Shown in pieces: positions 8,963 through 18,207 of a DNA stretch of 52,460 nt. The stretch is from positions 1-52,460 of the forward strand of contig PXRR01000031.1 in NCBI GenBank assembly GCA_003021975.1. Reading direction: 5' to 3'. The stretch comes from Halobacteriales archaeon QS_5_70_17 (GTDB lineage: Archaea > Halobacteriota > Halobacteria > Halobacteriales > Haloarculaceae). The translations under genes and the position numbers were made by a program. Every line of letters begins with the position of its first letter. Position 1 is the first letter of the stretch. The notes beneath the pieces are model-generated. The model had not been told where the DNA came from, searched no databases, and saw only the letters and a list, made by a program, of their open reading frames with translations.

Positions 8963-9256
8963 GTGGCGCTTGAGGAGCCGACGGTCGGAGCCGCCGACGA
9001 CGGGGGGCGGTCGACCGGCGCGACCCTGATCGGCTACCTCCGGCGGATCGTCTACCTGCTGGCGTCGCTGGTCGCCCTCTCGCTGTTGCTCGTCGGCACC
9101 GTCGCCGTCATCGCCGAGGTCAAGGGCACCTGGCACTGGGCGATCCACCTCGAGTCGACGATCAGCTACATGGGGCTGTTCGTCTACTACCTGCTCGCGG
9201 CGCTCGTGCCGCTGACGGGACTGCTGTTCGTCGGCCAGTGGTGGCACGATGGTTGA
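8963..9256 (+). CDS. Small two-TM membrane protein A of a tandem pair
   Basis: GTG start; VGTVAVIAEVKGTWHWAIHLESTIS followed by a second TM segment; overlaps the next ORF by 8 nt. Confidence 0.6.
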   Translation: MALEEPTVGAADDGGRSTGATLIGYLRRIVYLLASLVALSLLLVGTVAVIAEVKGTWHWAIHLESTISYMGLFVYYLLAALVPLTGLLFVGQWWHDG

Positions 9257-9485
9257 CCTCGACCTCCCGGACCTCCTGCGGGGGACGGCGATCCTGTCGG
9301 TCGTCGGTCTCTGTCTCGTCGTCGCGGGGGTCGCGGTCGTCGCCGTCGTCGCGGAGGCCTACCAGACCTGGACCTGGTACTTCCGCATGGAACAGGCCAT
9401 CAGTGCCGGGACGCCCATCGCGCTGGGGTTCACGGGGCTGGCCATCGTGAGCTCCTTCGGACTGGTCTACGCCGCCGGCGACTGA
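9249..9485 (+). CDS. Small two-TM membrane protein B of a tandem pair
   Basis: MVDLDLPDLLRGTAILSVVG...AVVAVVAEAYQTWTWYFRMEQAIS, two TM segments, overlapping upstream ORF. Confidence 0.6.
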   Translation: MVDLDLPDLLRGTAILSVVGLCLVVAGVAVVAVVAEAYQTWTWYFRMEQAISAGTPIALGFTGLAIVSSFGLVYAAGD

Positions 9486-9535
9486 CCGGCGACGGGGGAG
9501 GACAGTCCCGCCGCCGGGCCGTTCTCGCCGCGTCG

Positions 9536-10168
9536 CTATCCCGCGACCATCTGGGCGACGATCTCGTCTTCGAACTCCACCAGCCCCAGGAACAGCGACG
9601 CCGCGGCGCGGTAGAGATCCTCGTCGGTCTCGTCGCTGACGTCCGCGTGGAACTCCTCGACCCAGGTCGAGAGGTGCTCGTCGATGAAGACTCGCTCGTA
9701 GCCGAACGCCTCCTCGTGGCCGTCGCGCTGGAGACCGATCAGGTACCGGAGGAAGGCGAGTTCCACGGCGATGAAGTCGTTCTCCTCGCCGTAGTCCTCC
9801 GGGGGGTTCCAGCCGGCGGCGGCGTAACTGGCCTCGACATCGGCGAGGCCCTCGCCGATGAAGTCGGTGTCCTCGCGGTAGTAGGTCTCGTGGGCCAGCA
9901 CGGGCGGGCGCGGGCCGACGAACACGGTCGTGTACTCCGTCTCCAGTTCCTCCTGGACCGCGGCGGGATCGCGCGCCCGGTTCTCTTCGACGAACGTCCG
10001 GAGGCGGTCGAACCCCTCGTCGAGGTGCTCGTTGACGCCGTCCTCCGGGAACCGGAGGTCGCCGTCGAGCAGTTCGGCGACGAACTCCTCGCCGGGGACG
10101 TCCCAGAACGCCTCGATGAGGAAGTCGACGATCTCGATGCGCGCCTCGTAGACGGCGTAGTCGTCCAT
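9536..10168 (-). CDS. TorD/DmsD-like molybdoenzyme maturation chaperone
   Basis: All-helical acidic protein: LETEYTTVFVGPRPPVLAHETYYRE, ENDFIAVELAFLRYLIGLQ, FIDEHLSTWVEEF. Start overlaps the upstream gene stop (TGATG). Confidence 0.8.
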   Translation of the reverse strand: MDDYAVYEARIEIVDFLIEAFWDVPGEEFVAELLDGDLRFPEDGVNEHLDEGFDRLRTFVEENRARDPAAVQEELETEYTTVFVGPRPPVLAHETYYREDTDFIGEGLADVEASYAAAGWNPPEDYGEENDFIAVELAFLRYLIGLQRDGHEEAFGYERVFIDEHLSTWVEEFHADVSDETDEDLYRAAASLFLGLVEFEDEIVAQMVAG

Positions 10169-12288
10169 CAGCGCCCACCCCCTTCGAACAGCACCGCTGC
10201 ACGGCAGTTGTTACAGTACTCGAAGACGCTGTGATCGGCGTCGGGGGCGATCCCCTCGACGCGGTCGCCGACCTCGTCCATCACCTTCTGGGCCGACCCC
10301 GCGCTGGTGAAGGGATCGCCGCAGCGGACGCACTCCAGCATCTCGCCGTCGTGGACGGTCTCCCAGGCCGCGCCGTCCCGGCGCTCCGGGAGCCGCGTCA
10401 GGTCGAGGCCGTCCTCCATCGTGATCGCCGTCTCGGGACAGCCCTCCTCGCAGAGCCCGCAGTTGACACACCGCTCGTGGTTGAACTGCAGGTCGCCGCC
10501 GTCGGTCCGCCGGATGGCGTCGGTCGGGCACATGCTCGAACAGGTCGGCGTGAGGTTGCACGCCTCGCTGACCGACATCCGGCCGAAGTTGTCCAGTCCG
10601 CGGATCACGTCGCGCTCGGGCGTCGAATGCTCGATGATCGCCCGGACGCTCTCCAGGGCCCAGTCGTGGTTGTTGAACGCGGGACGGCCGGTGCCCCCGT
10701 CGACGACTCCCTCGGCCTCGTGGTCGCCCTCGGGAACCGGCGTCGCGTCGAGACCGGCCTCGAACGCCCTGAGGTCCTCGACGAACCCCTCGGTGTCGTC
10801 GGGGTCGGGGGCGAAGAACTGCACGCGCTCGCCCAGTCCGAGGTCGCCGCTGGCCCGGTTGAGTCGCTCGACCAGTTCGGCCCGCGGGTCGGGGCCGGTG
10901 TGGAGACAACCGTCGCCACAGCCGACGACGGCGACGCCGTCGGCGCCCGCCGCCAGCGCGTGCATGGCGTGGGCCTCGCCGACGGTGGCGGTGCAGTTGA
11001 CCCGGACCGGGAGGATCGGCGGGTAGCGCACGTCGTCGCCGCCCGCGGACTGCCGGCCGTAGGCCCGCAGGGCGTCGGCGGCCCGCTCCGAGCAGACGAA
11101 CGCGACGATGGGCGTCTCGATGCCCGACCGCCCGCCGAACAGCCAGCCGCCGGAGTCGTCGGTGGGATCGAGCAGCGCCTCGACCTCGCGGGCGATCCGG
11201 CGATTGGAGGGCTCGCGGAGCATCGTCGCCCCGGTCGGGCAGTCGCTGGTACAGGCCCCGCAGTTCTGGCAGGCGACCTCGTCGAACTCGACGGAGTCGA
11301 TGGTCGGCCGCTCGACGGCGTCGTGCGGGCAGGCCTCGACGCAGGCGTTACAGCCCATCTGACTGGACTCCCCGGAGGCGCAGACCTCCATCTCCAGGTC
11401 GAGGAACTTCGGCTTCTCGACGCCGCCGAGCAGGCTCTCGACGGCGGCGATCTTCGCGCTGTCGATGGTCCCGGTGTAGAAGCCCAGTCGCCCGCCCCGC
11501 GTGGCCGGCGCCGCGCCCGGGTAGAGCACCTGGTCGAACTCCAGGGTCCGCTCGACGCCGTCCATCTCGATCGCGTCGGTGGGACAGCAGTCGGCCCACT
11601 CCCCGTCGGGCGCGTCCGGATGGATGTCGACGGGGCGGCGCGTGACCATCCCGTCGGGCCCCTCCTCGACGCACTTCATACACGAGACGCAGTCCTCGGT
11701 GACCCGCGAGCGCACGAGCAGTTCGTAGCCGCCGTACTCCCCGTCGACGGCGACGACCCGCCCGCGCTCGATCTCGACGTCCTCCAGGGAGGCGTCGGCG
11801 TCGTGGAACTCCCGGCCGTCGGCGACCAGCGTCACGTCGGCGGAGTCCGCGAGCGCCGCGGCGGTCCCGGCGTCGCCGACCACGGCGACGCTGTCGCCGG
11901 CCTCGCGCTCGACGGTCCGGGAGATCGCCTCCTCCTCGAGGCCGGCCCGTCGGGCGTTGATCATGCGCGCGGTCTTGGCGGTGGCGGCGCCCTCCCCGTG
12001 GACCCACCCCGCGCCCTCCCGGTGGTCGACGAAGGCCGTCGCCTCCGGGTGGAGCCCCTTCTCCTTCGCGAGCGACCGGAAGGTGTCCTGGCAGTTCGGC
12101 TCCGGCGTCGTGACGATCAGCTGGTCGAGGTCGTACTCGTCGATGACCTTGTCCATCCCCCCCAGCCCGTCCCGGCAGAGCAGCTCCGAGCTGGCGACGA
12201 CGTCGACGTCTGTCACGCCGTCCCGGACAGCCTCCAAGTCGATGTCGCAGGTCCCCCCACAGGAACACACGAACGCTCCGACGTTCAT
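10168..12288 (-). CDS. HdrA-like polyferredoxin fused to an MvhD-like domain (CoB-CoM heterodisulfide reductase/hydrogenase delta related)
   Basis: N-terminal CSCGGTCDIDLEAVRDG; Fe-S motifs CVSCMKC..CCPTDAI, CNACVEACP, CQNCGACTSDCP, CNLTPTCSSMCP, CVNCGLCEEGCP; MvhD-like segment VRVNCTATVGEAHAMHALAAGADGVAVVGCGDGCLH. Confidence 0.75.
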   Translation of the reverse strand: MNVGAFVCSCGGTCDIDLEAVRDGVTDVDVVASSELLCRDGLGGMDKVIDEYDLDQLIVTTPEPNCQDTFRSLAKEKGLHPEATAFVDHREGAGWVHGEGAATAKTARMINARRAGLEEEAISRTVEREAGDSVAVVGDAGTAAALADSADVTLVADGREFHDADASLEDVEIERGRVVAVDGEYGGYELLVRSRVTEDCVSCMKCVEEGPDGMVTRRPVDIHPDAPDGEWADCCPTDAIEMDGVERTLEFDQVLYPGAAPATRGGRLGFYTGTIDSAKIAAVESLLGGVEKPKFLDLEMEVCASGESSQMGCNACVEACPHDAVERPTIDSVEFDEVACQNCGACTSDCPTGATMLREPSNRRIAREVEALLDPTDDSGGWLFGGRSGIETPIVAFVCSERAADALRAYGRQSAGGDDVRYPPILPVRVNCTATVGEAHAMHALAAGADGVAVVGCGDGCLHTGPDPRAELVERLNRASGDLGLGERVQFFAPDPDDTEGFVEDLRAFEAGLDATPVPEGDHEAEGVVDGGTGRPAFNNHDWALESVRAIIEHSTPERDVIRGLDNFGRMSVSEACNLTPTCSSMCPTDAIRRTDGGDLQFNHERCVNCGLCEEGCPETAITMEDGLDLTRLPERRDGAAWETVHDGEMLECVRCGDPFTSAGSAQKVMDEVGDRVEGIAPDADHSVFEYCNNCRAAVLFEGGGR

Positions 12289-12479
12289 CAACTCAAGGTA
12301 CGCGACGACGATGAAAGCTCTTGCGTCCTCGGGTCGGAGAACCGTCGACACAAGTCTTAGGTCGGCCAAAAACCGGGGGCGCTCCCGGAACTTTCAAGTA
12401 GCAAGGGGGTATTCTTGCGTGTCAATGCGTGGTAGAGAAATTCGCCGTACAGCGGTTCTGACGGGGGGAACGGTAATCG

Positions 12480-12491
12480 ACCGAATTCGGT
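12480..12491. promoter_or_regulatory. 12-bp perfect palindrome upstream of formate dehydrogenase
   Basis: ACCGAATTCGGT, centred ~25 nt before the ATG at 12511. Confidence 0.4.
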
Positions 12492-12510
12492 TAGCCGATC
12501 CGTAGTCACA

Positions 12511-15500
12511 ATGGGAACTGAACCTGTTTCACTTGATCTCGACCGGCGGTCGTTCCTGAAGGCGAGCGCGCTCGCGGGCGCCGTCGCGCTGGGCGGGGCC
12601 GGCGCGGGGCAAGCGCTCTCTCAAAACGAGGGGGAGACCGACGGCACGGACACCGAGGGCGAACTGAGCAAGACGATCTGTAACTACTGTTCGGTCGGCT
12701 GTGGTTTCCGCGGCGAGCGGAAGGGCAACGCCTTCGTCGGCCAGGAGCCCTGGAAGGAGCACCCGATCAACGGGGGGTCGCTCTGTTCGAAGGGGGCCGG
12801 CATCTACGCCACCGAGCACTCCGAGAAGCGGGTGAAACACCCGATGATCCAGGAGGACGGCGAGTGGAAGAAGCTCTCCTGGGGCGACGCCTACGAGCGC
12901 CTCGGCAACGACATCAAGGCGCTCTGGCCCGACCACGATCTCAGCCCCTCGGAGGCGACCGACGTCGACGAGGAGGCGAGCCGCGAGAGCGTCATGCTGC
13001 TCGGGAGTGCCCACCACTCCAACGAGGAGTCCTACGCGATCCGCAAGCTGGCGGCGTTCATGGGGACGAACAACATCGACCACCAGGCGCGGATCTGTCA
13101 CTCCACGACGGTCGCCGGCCTCGCGAACACGTGGGGCTACGGCGCGATGACCAACACCGTCCAGGACTACCGCAACTTCGACCTGAACGTCATCATCGGG
13201 CAGAACCCCGCCGAGGCCCACCCCATCGCGATGCAGCACATCCTCGAGGGCCAGAAGCGCGGCGGGACGATCCTCTGTCTCGACCCGCGGTTCACGAAGA
13301 CCGCGGCCCACGCCGACGAGTTCATGCGGTTCCGGCCCGGCACCGACGTCGCCCTGGTGATGGGCGTCATCAAGGTGCTGCGCGACAAGCACGGCCTCGC
13401 GATGGACCCGGACGCGGACGACTCCGGGCAGAACATGCTCACCGACCGCGTCCAGGGCTGGGAGGACGTCGACGCCGAACTCGACCAGTACGACCTGGAG
13501 ACGGTCTCGGAGATCACGTGGGTCGATCCGGAGGGCATCGAGCGCATCGCGGACCTGATCCACGAGAACCGGCCCAACGTCCAGATCGAGTGGGCGATGG
13601 GCGGCACCCAGCACAACAACGGCACCCAGAACATCCGCTCGTACGCGATGGCGAGTCTCGCGTCGGGCAGCGCGGCCCGCAGCGGCGGCGGTCTGCAGGT
13701 GATGCGCGGGCACGCCAACGTGCAGGGCGCGACGGACCTCGCGGTGGCGAGCCACATCTTGCCGGGGTACTACGGGCTGACGGCCGGTGGCTGGTCGTGG
13801 TGGGCCGACGTCTGGGACAAGAGCCCCTACACGAACGGGTCGGTCTCCTTCGGGGATCTCTACGAGAAATTCGAGTTCCTGGACCCCGAGCTCTACGGCC
13901 GCCAGGAACCGAGCTTCCGCTCCGAGGACGCCGGCGACCTGCCGGCGACCCACGACGACAAGGGCCACAGCCCCGACAAGCCGGCGGACAACTCGATGAT
14001 GTTCCAGAACGGGCTGACCGTGGCCCGCTGGTTCGAGGCCGCCCTCGACAAGGAAGACCGGATGCAGGAGACGCCGATCTACCAGCCCGATCAGGTGAAA
14101 ATCGCCGTCTTCTGGGGGCACTCGGCGAACTCCATCAGCGAGATGGAGAAGATGAAAGAGGGGATGGAGAACCTCGACCTGCTGGTGGTCGTCGACGTCT
14201 TCCCCTCGGTCGCGAGCGTCCTGCCGGACTACGAGGAGGGGCCGCCGGTGTTGCTGTTGCCGGCCTCCAGTCAGTACGAGCACTACCGCTCGCTGACGAA
14301 CACGAACCGGTCGGTGCAGTGGTCCGAGCCGGTTCGGACCCCCGCCCACGACTCCAAGCCCGACCTGCAGATCATGCAGGAACTGGCCGCCGAACTCGGC
14401 TTCGCCGACCACTTCGACTGGGGCTCCGGGGCGGACCTCCACAACGGGAAGTCCACCTACGAGGACGTCGTTCGGGAGTTCAACCTCGGGACGATGACGA
14501 TCGGCTACCGGCAGACCCCCGAGCGCCTCCAGCAACACCTGGAGTACGACTACGCGTTCTCCAACGAGGACCTCCAGGCGAAAGGCGAGGGGACGCCGGT
14601 CTCCGGCGACTACTGGATGCTCCCGTGGCCGTGCTGGGGCGAGGACCACCCCGGGACGCCGATCATCTGGAACGACGACAAGAACCCCAACAACGGGGGC
14701 CAGGACTTCCGCGCCCGGTGGGGGGTGCAGGCGCCGACCCCCCAAGAGTGGGCCGAGAACCCCACCGACGAGGACTACCCCCTCGAAGCGACGATCAACT
14801 CCGACCGGTACGACAGCCAGGAGGAGGCGCTGAGCCTCCTCCGGGCGCCGTACAAGCCCGAGTGGGCCGGCCAGCGCGAGACGGCCGAGGACGGGATGAT
14901 CCACGGGGTGCCGGAGTATCCGGGCTGGAAGACGACGTTCCCGGAGAGCCTGATCGATCCCAGCCAGGAGACCCAACCGGACGAACTCACCGTCCCGTAC
15001 GAGCATGCGCTCGCGAACGACCGCTCCGGGTTCACGGCCGCGCGCGCGATCAGCGATCCGGAGAACTACCTGGAGGGGAGCCACAGCCAGGAGTTCCTGG
15101 ACCACCTCAAGAGCAAGGACGTCGGTCCGGGCTTCTACGAGCAGTACGACTACCGCCAGCCCGACGCTCCGACCGGCCGCGGGCGGGCGCGAGCGGTCGC
15201 CTGGAACTTCATGGACAAGGTGCCGGTCCACCGCGAACCCATCGAGAGTCCCCACCGCGACCTCGTCGAGGAGTGGCCTGCGAACGAAGGCCAACGGAAC
15301 TTCTACCGCCTCGACCAGAACAACCGTGTCGAGCAGGAGCAGGCCATGGACATCATCCACAATCAGGACGAGGGACCCGACCTGGACACCATCATGACGA
15401 CCGGGCGGCAGGTCGAGCACCAAGGGGGCGGCTCGGAGACCCGTTCGAACATCCACACCGCCGACCTCCAGCCGCACATGTACGCCGAGATCACGCCCAA

Positions 15501-15909
15501 CCGGGCGGAGAACCTCGGCGTCGATGGGGGGGACCTGATCGTGATCTCCTCGACCGACCGCGGATCCGTGCTGGTGAAAGCCCGCGTGACGGACCGCCCC
15601 AACGACAAGGAGATCTTCCTCCCGTACCACTGGGGCGGGGTGTTCAAGGGCGAAAGCCTAGAAGACAAGTACCCCGACGGCCACGTCCCGTACGCTATCG
15701 GTGACTCGGTCAACGGGATCACCTCCCGGGGGTACGACGTCGAGACCCAGATGCAGGAGACCAAGGTCTCGATGGTGGCCGTCCGCAAGGCGACCGAGGG
15801 GCTCCTGGAGGAACTCAACATGGACACCGACCTCGAGTTCCCCCAGGATCGCAACGGGATCGGCACGCAGAAAGACTTCGACGTGCGGGACAGCAGCACG
15901 ACCCAATAA
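12511..15909 (+). CDS. Formate dehydrogenase catalytic subunit (FdnG/FdoG-like, Cys instead of Sec), Tat-exported
   Basis: DRRSFLKASALAG Tat signal; CNYCSVGCGF 4Fe-4S; HQARICHSTTVAGLANTWGYGAMTN, where E. coli FdnG has Sec-His; TQHNNGTQNIRS; RGHANVQGATDL. Confidence 0.85.
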   Translation: MGTEPVSLDLDRRSFLKASALAGAVALGGAGAGQALSQNEGETDGTDTEGELSKTICNYCSVGCGFRGERKGNAFVGQEPWKEHPINGGSLCSKGAGIYATEHSEKRVKHPMIQEDGEWKKLSWGDAYERLGNDIKALWPDHDLSPSEATDVDEEASRESVMLLGSAHHSNEESYAIRKLAAFMGTNNIDHQARICHSTTVAGLANTWGYGAMTNTVQDYRNFDLNVIIGQNPAEAHPIAMQHILEGQKRGGTILCLDPRFTKTAAHADEFMRFRPGTDVALVMGVIKVLRDKHGLAMDPDADDSGQNMLTDRVQGWEDVDAELDQYDLETVSEITWVDPEGIERIADLIHENRPNVQIEWAMGGTQHNNGTQNIRSYAMASLASGSAARSGGGLQVMRGHANVQGATDLAVASHILPGYYGLTAGGWSWWADVWDKSPYTNGSVSFGDLYEKFEFLDPELYGRQEPSFRSEDAGDLPATHDDKGHSPDKPADNSMMFQNGLTVARWFEAALDKEDRMQETPIYQPDQVKIAVFWGHSANSISEMEKMKEGMENLDLLVVVDVFPSVASVLPDYEEGPPVLLLPASSQYEHYRSLTNTNRSVQWSEPVRTPAHDSKPDLQIMQELAAELGFADHFDWGSGADLHNGKSTYEDVVREFNLGTMTIGYRQTPERLQQHLEYDYAFSNEDLQAKGEGTPVSGDYWMLPWPCWGEDHPGTPIIWNDDKNPNNGGQDFRARWGVQAPTPQEWAENPTDEDYPLEATINSDRYDSQEEALSLLRAPYKPEWAGQRETAEDGMIHGVPEYPGWKTTFPESLIDPSQETQPDELTVPYEHALANDRSGFTAARAISDPENYLEGSHSQEFLDHLKSKDVGPGFYEQYDYRQPDAPTGRGRARAVAWNFMDKVPVHREPIESPHRDLVEEWPANEGQRNFYRLDQNNRVEQEQAMDIIHNQDEGPDLDTIMTTGRQVEHQGGGSETRSNIHTADLQPHMYAEITPNRAENLGVDGGDLIVISSTDRGSVLVKARVTDRPNDKEIFLPYHWGGVFKGESLEDKYPDGHVPYAIGDSVNGITSRGYDVETQMQETKVSMVAVRKATEGLLEELNMDTDLEFPQDRNGIGTQKDFDVRDSSTTQ

Positions 15910-16586
15910 TGTCAACAGACCAAGGAAATCGCGAGCGGATGCGGGAGGGAGTGATGAGCGTCGGCGAAAGCGCTCGTATCTTCCCCGACGTGGAGGCGTG
16001 TATCGACTGCGGTGGCTGCGTCGTCGCCTGCAAGCGGACGTGGGACATCGACCCCGGCGAGCAGCGGATCAGCATCTCGACGATGCTCGAGGGCCAGGAG
16101 GCCGCCGAAGGACTCAACGCGAGCAGCGCGAAGGCCCTCAACCAGGGCGAGAGCCCGGGCGAGACGAGCATCCCGATGCAGTGCTACCACTGCGAGGAGG
16201 CCCCCTGCGTGTCGGTCTGCCCGACCGACTCGCTGATCAAGCAAGACGAGAGCGGGTTCGTCAACGTCCGCGACGACCTCTGTATCGGCTGTCAGTACTG
16301 TCTGTCGGCCTGCCCGTTCGGCGCGCCGCAGTTCCCGAACTCGGACCAGGCGACGGCCCAGATCACCGGCAACGGCGGTACGATGGACAAGTGTACGATG
16401 TGCGAGGAGCGCCAGGACGTCGGCAAGGGGCCGGCCTGCGCCGAGGAGTGTGCGACCGACGCCATCCTCGTCGGGACCTCCGGACAGATCGCGGAGGAGC
16501 TCGACCGGCGCGACAGCGGGACGTTCTTCAACGACGTGGCGATGAACATCATCTTCGGGGAGGACGAGGCCGAGGAGGTGTTCTGA
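15909..16586 (+). CDS. Formate dehydrogenase Fe-S (beta) subunit, 4 x 4Fe-4S type
   Basis: CIDCGGCVVACKRTWDI, CYHCEEAPCVSVCP, CIGCQYCLSACPFGAPQF, CTMCEERQDVGKGPACAEECATDAI. Confidence 0.88.
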   Translation: MSTDQGNRERMREGVMSVGESARIFPDVEACIDCGGCVVACKRTWDIDPGEQRISISTMLEGQEAAEGLNASSAKALNQGESPGETSIPMQCYHCEEAPCVSVCPTDSLIKQDESGFVNVRDDLCIGCQYCLSACPFGAPQFPNSDQATAQITGNGGTMDKCTMCEERQDVGKGPACAEECATDAILVGTSGQIAEELDRRDSGTFFNDVAMNIIFGEDEAEEVF

Positions 16587-16587
16587 G

Positions 16588-17061
16588 ATGGCCAGGGAGT
16601 ACCCTGAGACGAACTCCTACAGCGGACTCGCCGTGGCGATCGCCGCCCTCGCCGGCGTCCTGGCCGCGGTGGCGAGCGCCTGGGTCGCGAACGGCTTCGC
16701 GACCAACTTCGAGGAGCTGTTCCGCGTCGCTCCCACCGTCGAGAGCGGCGGCGTCGGCAGCGACTGGGTGGCCGGCAACACGCTCACGTGGCTCGATTTC
16801 CTGGTCGCCATCACCCACGCGGTCGACGTGCTGATGGGCGTGTTCATCCTCGTGATGGTGTTCATCCACTGGGCGGCGTTCCGGCGGCTGGCCGGCCGGA
16901 TGCGCAAGCCCGGCGGGCGGCGCCGCGAGGGCGTTGCCACCGACGGCGGGACGGCCGACGACGAGAGGACCGACGACGAGACCGTCACGGACGGCGGCGT
17001 CCCCGCCGACGGGACGGCGAGCGACGCGGCCGCCGACCGGCGAGGTGATCGCGGTGACTAA
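16588..17061 (+). CDS. Small membrane protein in the formate dehydrogenase operon
   Basis: Two TM segments (GLAVAIAALAGVLAAVASAWVA, AVDVLMGVFILVMVFIHWAAF); sits between the beta and cytochrome b-like subunits. Confidence 0.65.
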   Translation: MAREYPETNSYSGLAVAIAALAGVLAAVASAWVANGFATNFEELFRVAPTVESGGVGSDWVAGNTLTWLDFLVAITHAVDVLMGVFILVMVFIHWAAFRRLAGRMRKPGGRRREGVATDGGTADDERTDDETVTDGGVPADGTASDAAADRRGDRGD

Positions 17062-18061
17062 TCTCGATCACGGGAAGTTCACGCGGACGACGACGCTGTT
17101 CCACAGCCTGCTCGCGCTGGACGTGTTCCTGCTGTTCTTCACGGGATACGGGATCATGTTCAACGACGAGCTGTGGTGGCTGATCGCGCTGCTGGGCGGC
17201 TACACCGGAATCAGCGCCATCCACCGGATCGCCGGCCTCGGGCTCGTGGCGCTGATCGTCTTCTGGGTAGTGCTGATGGTCGTCTCGCCGACCGGCCGGA
17301 GTAACTTCCGGACGATCGTGCCGACCGGTGACGACATCCGAGCGTTCATCCAGGACGTGAAGTTCGTGGTGGGTCGCGCCGACGAGCGCCACCCCAACGC
17401 GCGGCAGTTCGGGGGCGACAAGTCCGGCAGCGTCCCCCTGCTCTCGTACATCGGGAAGGGCGTGGTGTTCATCTTCAGCATCGAGCTGACGCTGCTGACG
17501 ATCTCCGGGCTGCTCATCTGGAGCAAGACCGGCCTGGTGGACTTCTTCGCGACGAAGACCGCGGCGATGGGCTTCGTCGTCTTCCACGGACTGCTCGGAG
17601 TCATCATGCTGATGGGGGTGATGTTCCACATCTTCGAGCACGGCTTCCACCCGGCGTTCTACCCCGTCGAAACGAAGGCGTTCATCCCCCGGAGCATGAT
17701 CCCCGAGTCCCACGGGGACGACGAGGAACCCGAGACGACGGGCATCGAGCGCCTCGAACTCGCGCCCAGCTGGAGCTGGGTCGCCAACCTGATGGGGGCG
17801 CTGACCGTCATCGGCATCGTCAGCGTGCTCGTGGCGAGCATCTTCGACGAGGGGTACCCCGTCCCGCGCGAGCTCGCCATCGGCGGCGGCCCGACGAACC
17901 TGCTGTTGACCGTCGGGGTCAACATCGGCATCTTCGTGCTGTTCGTCGGCCTGGTGCTGTCGATGTACGGGAACCTGGTCCGGATCCGCTGGGAGCGGCA
18001 GGTCGAGCGCCGCCCCGGCGACCGCACCGCGGCCGACGGCGGCCAGCCCGACGACGACTGA
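17045..18061 (+). CDS. Formate dehydrogenase cytochrome b-like (gamma) subunit
   Basis: GTG start at 17045 or 17054. TM His residues in FHSLLALDVFLLFFTGYG, IHRIAGLGLVAL, FHGLLGVIMLMGVMFHIFEHGF. Confidence 0.78.
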   Translation: MIAVTNLDHGKFTRTTTLFHSLLALDVFLLFFTGYGIMFNDELWWLIALLGGYTGISAIHRIAGLGLVALIVFWVVLMVVSPTGRSNFRTIVPTGDDIRAFIQDVKFVVGRADERHPNARQFGGDKSGSVPLLSYIGKGVVFIFSIELTLLTISGLLIWSKTGLVDFFATKTAAMGFVVFHGLLGVIMLMGVMFHIFEHGFHPAFYPVETKAFIPRSMIPESHGDDEEPETTGIERLELAPSWSWVANLMGALTVIGIVSVLVASIFDEGYPVPRELAIGGGPTNLLLTVGVNIGIFVLFVGLVLSMYGNLVRIRWERQVERRPGDRTAADGGQPDDD

Positions 18062-18207
18062 CGGGGGCCGCGGTCCCGTTGCGGAACTCGCTTTTCCGAT
18101 CGCTCGACCGCGAGCGGCGGCTCGCGGCGTGGCGGATTCACGAGACGGGTCCGGGCGCGTCTACCGGGACGCGCGACGACCGGTGAGCCGTGAACCGGCC
18201 GGGCCGG

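Noticed and set aside
8887-8973. 28-aa ORF MNGTGNRIGTAEDGSESGRAPRRGRRGA between two small membrane ORFs
   Set aside because: Too short, low-complexity, no independent support, although it would bridge the operon.
10231-12360. 709-aa plus-strand ORF antisense to the HdrA-like gene
   Set aside because: Antisense shadow ORF; V/D/G/R-rich with no motifs, whereas the minus strand has ordered Fe-S motifs.
13105-13140. Possible selenocysteine site in the formate dehydrogenase
   Set aside because: The codon at the active site is TGT (RICHSTT), so this is a Cys-type enzyme and needs no recoding.
12529-15630. 1033-aa minus-strand ORF and 946-aa plus-strand ORF (12864-15704) across the formate dehydrogenase gene
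   Set aside because: Shadow ORFs of a GC-rich gene; repetitive R/P/G or V/L/R composition with no domain, while the FdnG frame has clear motifs.
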